The notes under the pieces: model-generated
What the model was told of the DNA's origin: nothing
What the model saw: the letters and a program-made list of their open reading frames with translations, nothing else
Database searches by the model: none
Made by a program: the position numbers and the translations under genes
Part shown: positions 17,088 through 23,948 of the stretch, one piece after another
Numbering within the stretch: position 1 is the first letter of the stretch
Layout: every line of letters starts with the position of its first letter
Assembly: GCF_040273735.1 (NCBI RefSeq)
Contig: NZ_JBELZM010000003.1
Span: 182,489-246,488 of the forward strand
Direction: 5' to 3'
DNA length: 64,000 nucleotides
From: Solibacillus sp040273735
GTDB lineage: Bacteria > Bacillota > Bacilli > Bacillales_A > Planococcaceae

Positions 17088-17582
17088 TCAAATAGCTCTT
17101 TCAATGAAATCAAACATTTCCAAAACTCCTAATGGCTCAAAGCAAATAGTATAACCTTCCACAGAAGCTGAAAGACCGTATTTGCTTATATACCATTGGA
17201 CTGCATCGTTCAAAAATTCTTCTGTCACATTTAAAAAGTCCGCTAACTCATATTTATTAGTAACATTATTTTTATGAGCAATAATTATCATTTCAAGAGG
17301 CACTAACTTGTTATAAGCCCAAGTACGAGCTCTTAACTCTTGCTTACGATTAATAATACTGTTCTGATCTAAAATGTCGCCAGAAGAAGTATAATGATGT
17401 CCTAACTCTTCACCTAAAACGCATTTCTTTTCAGTTATAGAAAAAATAGTTTTATTAATCCATATGATATTGTCCGAGTATAAACCTTTAATGCGTGGTA
17501 TCATAATTTCTTCATATACACTAACTTGATTAATGAATGCTTCATGTACAAGTTGTTCATAAGTTAATGTCAATACAATCAC
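17088..17582 (-). CDS. ImmA/IrrE-type metallopeptidase
   Basis: 164 aa. The zinc-peptidase motif is GEELGHHYT (HExxH-like region reading EELGHHYT). The family includes ICEBs1 ImmA and DdrO-cleaving IrrE, which cut a cognate XRE repressor after DNA damage. The gene lies 10 bp downstream of the CI-like repressor, in the same leftward unit. That suggests induction by repressor cleavage rather than RecA-driven self-cleavage. The first His of canonical HExxH is replaced by Glu-Glu-Leu-Gly context (xEELGHH), so activity needs checking. GTG 17582 or TTG 17573 may be the start; TTG has the better-spaced GGAG. Confidence 0.75.
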   Translation of the reverse strand: MIVLTLTYEQLVHEAFINQVSVYEEIMIPRIKGLYSDNIIWINKTIFSITEKKCVLGEELGHHYTSSGDILDQNSIINRKQELRARTWAYNKLVPLEMIIIAHKNNVTNKYELADFLNVTEEFLNDAVQWYISKYGLSASVEGYTICFEPLGVLEMFDFIERAI

Positions 17583-17592
17583 TCCGCTCGAA

Positions 17593-17916
17593 TTACTGAC
17601 TACGTTTCATTTTTACAAATTGTTTAAAACGTTCTATTTCGTCAAGTTCCTCCTCCGTCCATTCTTCTCCGTCATGATGTGCAGCTATCGTTTCGATTTC
17701 ATAATTATCAACGAAAGTTCTTTCGTTAGTTCTACCCGTCAAATAGTCAGTAGTAACTTTAAAATAATCAGCAACTTTATTTACATTATCAATTTTTGGT
17801 GATGCTTTATCCCATCTTCTAATTTGACCGTTAGAGATTCCAACACTTCTCTCAAGTTCGGCAAAAGTAATTCCTTTTTCATCACATAAAAATTTAATTC
17901 TATTCACTAAACCCAC
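17593..17916 (-). CDS. CI-like XRE family repressor
   Basis: About 107 aa from GTG 17916, which has AGGAAGG 9 bp upstream; a TTG at 17925 is too close to that site. The N-terminal HTH is VNRIKFLCDEKGITFAELERSVG followed by SNGQIRRWDKASPKIDNV. The C-terminal tail is short and acidic and carries no LexA-type peptidase, consistent with an external protease (the adjacent ImmA-like gene). It would hold the phage in lysogeny by binding the AAGCTA operators upstream. Confidence 0.85.
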   Translation of the reverse strand: MGLVNRIKFLCDEKGITFAELERSVGISNGQIRRWDKASPKIDNVNKVADYFKVTTDYLTGRTNERTFVDNYEIETIAAHHDGEEWTEEELDEIERFKQFVKMKRSQ

Positions 17917-17962
17917 TTGTATCAACCTTCCTGGAGCTTATGAGAGAATAAAATTAACTTTT

Positions 17963-18172
17963 AAGCTATTTTGGTTTGACAAATAGCATTTAAGCTAATA
18001 TACTATGTTCATAAGCTAATAGATTAGTTAAAAAAGACAATATAAAAACGCAACCTATAAACATTTTTCGTTGGGGAACGGTTTAAATGTTGATTTGAAG
18101 GCTTTTCAAAAGTCTTATTTCGTTATGTTTTTATAATAGCTTTTAAGCTAACGTATGTCAATGATTAGCTAA
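17963..18172. promoter_or_regulatory. Lysogeny switch: face-to-face promoters with AAGCTA operators
   Basis: Rightward promoter: TTGACA (17976-17981), 17 bp, TATACT (17999-18004). Leftward promoter: complement of TGTCAA (18156-18161), 17 bp, complement of ATAATA (18133-18138), i.e. TTGACA-17-TATTAT. Each spacer contains an AAGCTA half-site (17992-17997; palindrome TAGCTT-TT-AAGCTA at 18137-18150). Another copy sits just upstream of each -35 (17963-17968; TTAGCTAA at 18165-18172), and one lies at 18013-18018. The promoters point at each other, so the two transcripts overlap by roughly 100 bp. The rest of the 335-bp gap (17917-18260) holds only a small hairpin near 18060-18092. Confidence 0.75.
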
Positions 18173-18260
18173 AAAATTATTTGGTAATTTTTTGTATAAT
18201 GCGCTGTGATACCGAGCCAATGACGGTATATCAATTGATGTTTGTAAGGGAGGTTTAGAT

Positions 18261-18443
18261 ATGCCAGAAGATGTAGGAGCACAAGTAAGAAGTGAGTTAT
18301 TTAAGAGAAAAATGAGTCAGAAGGATTTAGCGGCAATGTTAGGTATTTCAGGAGCTTATTTAACAGATATTATTCGAGGTCGTAAAGATGGCCCGAAAGC
18401 ACAAGAACATATCAAGCATATCCGAAAAATTTTAGATATTTAA
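18261..18443 (+). CDS. Cro-like HTH protein
   Basis: 60 aa, essentially one helix-turn-helix: RSELFKRKMSQKDLAAMLGISGAYLTDIIRGRK. It is the first rightward early gene, after GGGAGG, downstream of the rightward switch promoter. By position it should act as the lytic-side (Cro or Apl-like) regulator. Binding specificity is not visible. Confidence 0.75.
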   Translation: MPEDVGAQVRSELFKRKMSQKDLAAMLGISGAYLTDIIRGRKDGPKAQEHIKHIRKILDI

Positions 18444-18457
18444 ATGAGGTGAATTAA

Positions 18458-18778
18458 ATGCAACAGTTACAAGTTAATTTGACTGTAAGTGTCCCTGAAC
18501 ATCTTGTACTTGTTGAAAAGGTTGAATATGAAACCCTAAAAGAAAGTTCCTTACAAGGGATCTATTGGACCATGCAAGATTTAGAAAACCGGATAGGAAA
18601 AAAACAAGTTTGGATTAAAGAAAACGTTCTTTATCCAATTAGATTCAAAAAACAGTTAGATGTATTGCAAGGTGGATTTGTGTATTACCCCCAGGCAAAA
18701 GGTGAGAAGTGGAGCTTTCATGCTAAGAAAATGGCACAGTTTTTAGATGATAATTTTTATCAAATTTTTAATCCATAA
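18458..18778 (+). CDS. DUF771 family phage protein
   Basis: 106 aa. The segment YWTMQDLENRIGKKQVWIKENVLYP...WSFHAKKMAQFLDDNF is typical of DUF771 proteins found next to phage Cro/repressor genes. The first part is winged-helix-like, so a DNA-binding role is possible but unproven. It starts 15 bp after the Cro-like gene with GAGGTGAATT. Confidence 0.7.
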   Translation: MQQLQVNLTVSVPEHLVLVEKVEYETLKESSLQGIYWTMQDLENRIGKKQVWIKENVLYPIRFKKQLDVLQGGFVYYPQAKGEKWSFHAKKMAQFLDDNFYQIFNP

Positions 18779-18793
18779 AGGAGTTGAACCCAA

Positions 18794-18895
18794 ATGAAAA
18801 TCAACATTCGTCAATGGCGGTCAATGGAAGCTAGTGAACGTGTGGCAATGATTAAAGCTCATGTAAGTGAAATGGCGAAAGGGTGGGTTAAATGA
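18794..18895 (+). CDS. Small phage protein, 33 aa
   Basis: Starts MKINIRQWRSMEASERVAMI, with AAAGGAGTTG about 7 bp before the ATG at 18794. Its TGA overlaps the ATG of the next gene, which supports translation. Amphipathic and basic. No function recognised. Confidence 0.6.
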   Translation: MKINIRQWRSMEASERVAMIKAHVSEMAKGWVK

Positions 18896-19344
18896 AACCT
18901 GTATTAATTGTGGAAGGCAAACAGATGGAGGTCATTACGCAACATTTAATTAATGGACAAGCGTACAAAGTTGAAGTGTTTGAAAACAATCCAATGGAAT
19001 CAACGTTTTACTACGATGTGAATTATAAAGATCAGTTTGTAGAGGAACAATTAAGGATTGATTTTTCAAAGTATCTTATAAATCCTAAAGAACAATTTGA
19101 TATTATCCAAATCCATCAGACTATCGAAGGGATGATTGATGTTAAAGCAAACAATTTAAAGGACATTGCTGTGGCATATATGGAGGCGGAACTGAATTAT
19201 CCGTTTAAATCAGCAGCTATAAAATTGGAATACCAATTGGAGCAACGTGTACAAATCGGTTTGAAGGATGCTTTAGAAGTAGTGGAAGTGTATATGCAAG
19301 ATGATGTGGATTTATCGGGTGGTGAAGAAATTGAATCGAATTGA
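18892..19344 (+). CDS. Hypothetical phage early protein
   Basis: 150 aa, acidic, no transmembrane segment or recognised motif. It overlaps the preceding 33-aa gene by 4 bp. The gene below overlaps its 3' end. Its place between the switch and the Gp157/Sak4 block makes it an early, non-structural gene. Confidence 0.7.
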   Translation: MKPVLIVEGKQMEVITQHLINGQAYKVEVFENNPMESTFYYDVNYKDQFVEEQLRIDFSKYLINPKEQFDIIQIHQTIEGMIDVKANNLKDIAVAYMEAELNYPFKSAAIKLEYQLEQRVQIGLKDALEVVEVYMQDDVDLSGGEEIESN

Positions 19345-19603
19345 ATTTCTTGAAAAAGAAAACGTAGCATTAAGTATTCATAAAAGCGAATTGATTGAAA
19401 AGGTTTGGGCTTTGGAAAGTGAAATCGATCGCTTACGTAAATTCGAAGAGTTTACAAAATGTTATTACACTCAATTCCTTAAAGAGCGTAGGGAAAATGA
19501 AAGTAGAAGATTATCAGCTAACTCCCAACTTTTTATTTACGCACACGCAAATCGACTATTGGGTGAACCAAATGGCGCTCCATTAGAAGGTGATACAAAA
19601 TGA
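19319..19603 (+). CDS. Hypothetical coiled-coil phage protein
   Basis: About 95 aa. KKLNRIEFLEKENVALSIHKSELIEKVWALESEIDRLRKFEEF is a strong heptad coiled coil, followed by a basic C-terminal part. The start is uncertain. GTG codons at 19319 and 19322 or the ATG at 19301 are possible, all inside the upstream gene. Its stop overlaps the next ATG (AAAATGA). Confidence 0.6.
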   Translation: MVKKLNRIEFLEKENVALSIHKSELIEKVWALESEIDRLRKFEEFTKCYYTQFLKERRENESRRLSANSQLFIYAHANRLLGEPNGAPLEGDTK

Positions 19604-19668
19604 CACAACTTGAACAACTACAAGCTGCCTACGAATTAGCGCTGAAACAACCAACATTAAAATGTTAG
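19600..19668 (+). CDS. Possible 22-aa peptide
   Basis: ATG at 19600 overlaps the previous stop (AATGA) and runs 22 codons (MTQLEQLQAAYELALKQPTL then KC). Supported only by overlap and helix-like composition. It could equally be a spacer. Confidence 0.35.
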   Translation: MTQLEQLQAAYELALKQPTLKC

Positions 19669-19678
19669 GAGTGAGCGT

Positions 19679-19885
19679 ATGAAACAAATGATTAAGATTC
19701 TCCGCAAATCAGATTTAGTGAAATTGGCACGGGATTCAATATTAGCTGATCAAGATTACTATTTAGATTCATTAAATTATGCACGTAAAAATAATGATGA
19801 AGCGGAAATTAAGCGTTGCGAAAGACGATTGTTTGAAATCAGTGTTGAGTTGAAGGGGTTAGACATGCATGAACAGCTGCAATGA
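19679..19885 (+). CDS. Hypothetical phage protein, 68 aa
   Basis: Predominantly helical and charged (ILRKSDLVKLARDSILADQ...RRLFEISVELKGLDMHEQ). TAGGAGTGAGCGT lies before its ATG. It overlaps the next gene by 17 bp. No family recognised. Confidence 0.6.
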   Translation: MKQMIKILRKSDLVKLARDSILADQDYYLDSLNYARKNNDEAEIKRCERRLFEISVELKGLDMHEQLQ

Positions 19886-20054
19886 ATGTGGAATGTCGCA
19901 ATGTGATTGTGAAGTCATGACACTCGACATCTACGGTACCGAAATCGTACCAGGTGAGGAATACATCCTCAATAACTTTGATGAAGCCATCCACAAGGAT
20001 AATATCATTCGTTATCTGATTGAAGATGGTACGCATCAATTAAAAACTCGCTAG
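19869..20054 (+). CDS. YqaI-like phage protein
   Basis: 61 aa. DIYGTEIVPGEEYILNNF and the following NIIRYLIEDG resemble the skin-element protein YqaI (DFYGDEV...ENLERYL). The N-terminus carries CNECGMSQCDC, four cysteines that could bind zinc. Function unknown. It lies among early genes; RBS AAGGGG is in the upstream gene. Confidence 0.55.
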   Translation: MNSCNECGMSQCDCEVMTLDIYGTEIVPGEEYILNNFDEAIHKDNIIRYLIEDGTHQLKTR

Positions 20055-20125
20055 AAGCGGCAACTTCTAAACGAGCAATAAAAAACTAAAAGACAGTGGT
20101 AGTATACCACGATTCGGAGGAAATT

Positions 20126-21202
20126 ATGACAAATAAATTTAAAGTTGGCGATAAGGTACGTTTCATTGAAGATTTCGGCACATTCACAAAAGGTGCAGTA
20201 GTTAAAATTGTAAGTTTTATCGATAAAAACCACATCGAAATTGAAGGTGTTAATAAATTTGGTGATTTTGATGAAGGTGATTGTTACCTGCATCGTGTGG
20301 AATTAGTCGACTTAAAACCTACAAAAAACCAACGCATCACAGCATTAGAAGAAACTGTAGCCAAGCAAGGTGAGGAAATCGAAGAACTCAAATTAATCGT
20401 TGCGCAAATTCGTAAGCCTTCCACAGTTGTAGAGGAAGCATTAGCAAATGACATTATCGAATTTGAAGGCAAGCAATATAAAAAGGTTGATCGTGAAGCA
20501 CGTGAGGGTGATGTGGTTATCTTTAATGACGTTGCTGATAGCCGTGCGTTCAGAATTAAAAAACCTTACAAAGTATTAGAAGGTTTAAGTGTAAACGGCG
20601 GTTCGGGTTATGGTCATTTCTCTGTTTATACAAATGTGTACAATCGCACAAAAGAAACAGTAGACGTCTACGAATTAATTGTGGAGGACAAGCAAGATAC
20701 CGAACCTCCTGCACCAAAAACTCAAAATGAATTACGTGCTGAAATTATTGAGAAGGCTAAGGGGTTTGTTGATAACATCTTAGGAAAATACGACACGTTC
20801 AATACAACTATCGGTAAATACAAAGACCAATGTGTAAGGCCTGTATTCCAAGTTAACGAAAAGAAACGCGCAATTACTGTATTAATATACGGAGCATTTA
20901 GTAAAGTGTTAGTTTTCAAGGGTATCACAAAGTGCCATCCGAAATCTGTATTTAACGTATGGATAGGCAAAGCCATCGCATTAGGTCGAGCGTTAGGGTT
21001 GGATGTGAGCGAGTTTGAACAGGCGGTGCAGCCTACATTGGCGATTGGGCAAATCGTAAAATTCGGAAATGAAGAAGCTAGATTAATCCCTAACAGTGAA
21101 ACTGCATATCACGATAACGGAACGGCTCGAGTAGATAGTTACTTCAGTATCAATGGAACAATCATCAACGATACCAACGCTCAATATGGAGGTGCTGAAT
21201 AA
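20126..21202 (+). CDS. Hypothetical phage protein with SH3-like N-terminal repeat
   Basis: 358 aa from ATG 20126 (CGGAGG 6 bp upstream). FKVGDKVRFIEDFGTFTKGAVVKIV is an SH3/KOW-like beta segment. A coiled coil near residues 70-100 follows. A second beta domain begins at EFEGKQYKKVDREAREGDVVIF, and a C-terminal domain ends in TLAIGQIVKFGNEEARLI. Related proteins occur in early regions of Bacillales phages without known function. It is coupled to the Gp157 gene by a one-base overlap (TAATG). Confidence 0.65.
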   Translation: MTNKFKVGDKVRFIEDFGTFTKGAVVKIVSFIDKNHIEIEGVNKFGDFDEGDCYLHRVELVDLKPTKNQRITALEETVAKQGEEIEELKLIVAQIRKPSTVVEEALANDIIEFEGKQYKKVDREAREGDVVIFNDVADSRAFRIKKPYKVLEGLSVNGGSGYGHFSVYTNVYNRTKETVDVYELIVEDKQDTEPPAPKTQNELRAEIIEKAKGFVDNILGKYDTFNTTIGKYKDQCVRPVFQVNEKKRAITVLIYGAFSKVLVFKGITKCHPKSVFNVWIGKAIALGRALGLDVSEFEQAVQPTLAIGQIVKFGNEEARLIPNSETAYHDNGTARVDSYFSINGTIINDTNAQYGGAE

Positions 21203-21690
21203 TGGCAAACATTTACGAAATCACTGACAAATATAAATTCATCCAGCAGTTAATCGAGGATGGTGCACCGGAAGAAGCGTTTATTGAAGCATTAAACGCA
21301 ATCGATGGTGAGCTTGCGGAAAAGCTAGAAAACTACGCATCTGTTATGAAAAACATTGAATCCGATATTGCAGGCATCAAAGCAGAAGAAGGCCGTTTAG
21401 CTGAACGGCGCAAAGCAATGGAAAACTCCATTAAGCGTATGAAAGAGAACATGCAGTTGGCAATGGATGCAAGTGGTGAGAAGAAACTTAAAGGTGAAAA
21501 GTTTACGTTCACTGTTCAAAAGAACCCACCGTCTTTAAAAGTTTTAGACGATGCGGTTATCCCTCCACAATATATTTCCGTGGAAGAAGTACGGAATATC
21601 GATAAAAAAGCTATTTTAGCAGAGTTAAAGAACGGCGCTGAAATTAGCGGTGTAGAAATTCAACAAGGGGAATCAATTCGGATTCGATAG
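21202..21690 (+). CDS. Siphovirus Gp157 family protein
   Basis: 162 aa. The long charged coiled coil (NYASVMKNIESDIAGIKAEEGRLAERRKAMENSIKRM) followed by KGEKFTFTVQKNPPSLKV and IPPQYI is diagnostic of Gp157. First described in S. thermophilus phage Sfi lines, it has been linked there to phage resistance. Here it opens the recombination block with the Sak4-like ATPase and DUF669 protein. Confidence 0.85.
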   Translation: MANIYEITDKYKFIQQLIEDGAPEEAFIEALNAIDGELAEKLENYASVMKNIESDIAGIKAEEGRLAERRKAMENSIKRMKENMQLAMDASGEKKLKGEKFTFTVQKNPPSLKVLDDAVIPPQYISVEEVRNIDKKAILAELKNGAEISGVEIQQGESIRIR

Positions 21691-21701
21691 GAGGAATAAC
21701 A

Positions 21702-22169
21702 ATGTCAAAACAAATGATTAGAGTTAACGTCAATCGTTTCGATCCACAAGATATTGCCAGAAAGTTAAACGAGGTATTGGCCAATAAAGAATTAGCAGTT
21801 AACGGTATTTTTTATAACAAATCCTCTTTCTTAAAAGGGACATTTGATATTTTTGTAGAGCCGCAACAAGTGGTTACGATTGAAAAACCTGTTGAAGTAA
21901 TTAAAGAAGTTGAAGTTATTAAGGAAGTACCACTTAAAATTGTAAATCAAATCAAAAAGCAACGTGGTGCATCTTCACAATATCGTGGGGTTTGTAAGAA
22001 AGGAAGTAAGTGGTATGCCATGATTCAACATGACGGTAAAAAGCATTGGTGCGGATCTTACTTCCATGAAAGTGAAGCTGCAGAAGCATATGACAAGAAA
22101 GCATTTGAATTAATGGGTGCTCGTGCAATATTAAATTTCCCTCAAAACTTTGAAAAGGTGGCTAAATAA
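21702..22169 (+). CDS. AP2-domain DNA-binding protein
   Basis: 155 aa. The C-terminal 60 residues (YRGVCKKGSKWYAMIQHDGKKHWCG then YFHESEAAEAYDKKAFEL) form an AP2/ERF domain, as in plant ERF factors and phage HNH endonucleases. No HNH residues are present, so it is not an obvious homing endonuclease. The middle has the near-repeat EVIKEVEVIKEV. It sits between Gp157 and the recombinase gene; AGGAGG precedes the ATG. Confidence 0.8.
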   Translation: MSKQMIRVNVNRFDPQDIARKLNEVLANKELAVNGIFYNKSSFLKGTFDIFVEPQQVVTIEKPVEVIKEVEVIKEVPLKIVNQIKKQRGASSQYRGVCKKGSKWYAMIQHDGKKHWCGSYFHESEAAEAYDKKAFELMGARAILNFPQNFEKVAK

Positions 22170-22426
22170 TGAAGAAGTTATTAAATCAAAAAGAACAGCA
22201 CTATGCAGATACACGTGAAGAAGCAGAGGAAATTGTAATTGCTGCAAAAGAAAATGATGCATTGATCATGAACAAAATCAGCGAAAAGTATAACAAATAC
22301 GGTCAGTACTTCCTGGTTGATTTAACGTATCAATACGGAACGCCAAAAGATGTGATGGAAGGCAAGCCAGATAACGAAGCGCCGGATGGTCAAATGAGCA
22401 TCGAGGAAGTAGGTGAAAACGAATAA
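22169..22426 (+). CDS. Hypothetical phage protein in recombination operon
   Basis: 85 aa, coupled at both ends by TAATG overlaps. The central FLVDLTYQYGTPKDVMEG segment recurs in small phage proteins beside Sak4-type ATPases. Function unknown. Confidence 0.65.
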   Translation: MKKLLNQKEQHYADTREEAEEIVIAAKENDALIMNKISEKYNKYGQYFLVDLTYQYGTPKDVMEGKPDNEAPDGQMSIEEVGENE

Positions 22427-23124
22427 TGCAAATTCAAAATGGTGCAGATATTACCAAAAGTAAAAAAGTAAATGCCATCATTTATTCCAAACCTGGTGAC
22501 GGCAAAACTTCAGTCGCACGTCTCTTACCAGGTAAAACATTAGTCTTAGATATAGACGGTACAAGCCAAGTTTTAGCAAGTCATGCAAATGTCGATGTAG
22601 CAAAGATTGACGGTGAAGATGCTCATAATAGCATTTTGAAATTCTACGCACTGGCAAAAGCGAACATTGCGAATTATGACAATGTCTTTATCGATAATCT
22701 TACGCATTACCAAAAATTATGGCTGCTCAATAAAGGCGAAAAAACTAAAAGCGGAATGCCGGAATTAAAAGACTACGCTTTATTAGATAACCATCTTCTG
22801 AAATTAGTAGAAACATTTAATGCACTTGATGCAAATGTTGTTTTTACAGCGTGGGAAACTACACGTGAAATTGTAGAAGAAGGCGGTTCTAAATACAACC
22901 AATTCATTCCCGACATTCGCGATAAAATAGTCAATCACATCATGGGGATTGAACATGTGGTAGCACGCTTGGTAAAAAAAGCAGACGGCACTCGTGGTTT
23001 TATCTTAGAAGGTAATCAATCAATGTATGCCAAGAATCACTTAGATGATCGTTCTGGCTGCTTACAAAATGAATTAATCTTACCAATTAAAAATGAGACG
23101 AAAAACAAGGAGGAAAATAAATAA
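22426..23124 (+). CDS. Sak4-like AAA ATPase (phage nucleotide-binding protein)
   Basis: 232 aa RecA-core ATPase. The Walker A is SKPGDGKTS (about 19-27), and the Walker B region NYDNVFIDNLTH (about 83-94). FTAWETT follows at the position of the sensor strand. Members of this group (AAA_24/Sak4) act as annealing-type recombinases with a phage SSB. The adjacent DUF669 gene, often the SSB partner, supports that role. Confidence 0.8.
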   Translation: MQIQNGADITKSKKVNAIIYSKPGDGKTSVARLLPGKTLVLDIDGTSQVLASHANVDVAKIDGEDAHNSILKFYALAKANIANYDNVFIDNLTHYQKLWLLNKGEKTKSGMPELKDYALLDNHLLKLVETFNALDANVVFTAWETTREIVEEGGSKYNQFIPDIRDKIVNHIMGIEHVVARLVKKADGTRGFILEGNQSMYAKNHLDDRSGCLQNELILPIKNETKNKEENK

Positions 23125-23597
23125 TGGGATTCAAAATTAATTTCGATTCAGCAAATGTTTCAACGGGGTTTGGTTTAGTGGAAGAAGGTAAATATGAGGT
23201 GACAATTGTAGCTGCAGAAGCAAAAGAGTGGCAAGGTCAATATTCAATCGGGTTTGATGTTGAAATTCGTTCAGACATTGAACAGAAACATCAAGGTGCA
23301 AAAATCTTATACAATACGCTTTATTTAACAAGTGCCAATCCTCAATACGCTGAGGACGCTGAAAAGAAAAGAAATTCATTCTTTGTGGCTTGCGGCTACA
23401 CAGGAAAGATGGACTTAGATTTGGATGTAGTTGTACGAGAAATTATTGGAAAATCAGTCCTTGCTTATGTAAAGCATGAGACAGACAAAAACAATAAAAC
23501 TTGGGCGAAGGTTAAATTTGTAGCACCGTCTTCAGCAGATCCAGCGCAACCAGATGGTCCGCCAATCCAAGTTGGCGAAGATGATTTACCGTTCTAA
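23124..23597 (+). CDS. DUF669 protein, probable ssDNA-binding protein
   Basis: 157 aa. It has a beta-rich body and the very acidic C-terminal tail VGEDDLPF, the hallmark of SSB proteins that recruit partners through an acidic DDxPF end. DUF669 genes regularly follow Sak4 ATPases. It is coupled to the ATPase (TAATG) and followed by a terminator. Confidence 0.75.
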   Translation: MGFKINFDSANVSTGFGLVEEGKYEVTIVAAEAKEWQGQYSIGFDVEIRSDIEQKHQGAKILYNTLYLTSANPQYAEDAEKKRNSFFVACGYTGKMDLDLDVVVREIIGKSVLAYVKHETDKNNKTWAKVKFVAPSSADPAQPDGPPIQVGEDDLPF

Positions 23598-23607
23598 AAA
23601 ACTAAAT

Positions 23608-23640
23608 AGAGAGCTCTTTTTTCTGGGGCTCTCTTTTCTT
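23608..23640 (+). terminator. Terminator after the recombination block
   Basis: AGAGAGC (23608-23614) pairs with GCTCTCT (23628-23634), followed by TTTCTT. Confidence 0.75.
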
Positions 23641-23670
23641 ATACCCAAAATACGAGTTTCGGAGGTAAAA

Positions 23671-23943
23671 ATGGTTATAAATCCAATGCGTATACAGGAA
23701 CAGACAGATGATCTTGCGCAATTGTTAGCAAAAAAGAATGCCGATTATGGCAATTCATTTGAAGAACAATTCAATGAATACGGTTTAACAAGTGTGCTCA
23801 TTCGATTAGATGATAAGTTGCGTAGGCTTAAAAATTTAAACAAAAATGAAGCACAGGTAAATGAATCAATTACTGATACGTTGCAAGATATTGCTGGATA
23901 TGCAATTTTGGCAAGCATTTTAACGGATAACGAAAATAGGTGA
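23671..23943 (+). CDS. DUF1599/Nmad1-like phage protein
   Basis: 90 aa from ATG 23671 (GGAGG upstream). DLAQLLAKKNADYGNSFEEQF and VLIRLDDKLRRLKNL...ITDTLQDIAGYA match DUF1599, a MazG-like all-helical group proposed to act in nucleotide modification. The DYGNSF motif and the two acidic helices are present. It overlaps the start region of the primase gene. Confidence 0.7.
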   Translation: MVINPMRIQEQTDDLAQLLAKKNADYGNSFEEQFNEYGLTSVLIRLDDKLRRLKNLNKNEAQVNESITDTLQDIAGYAILASILTDNENR

Positions 23944-23948
23944 GCAGC

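Noticed and set aside
21702..22169. Homing endonuclease call for the AP2 protein
   Set aside because: The HNH catalytic residues that accompany AP2 domains in phage homing endonucleases are not present in the protein or in the neighbouring frames.
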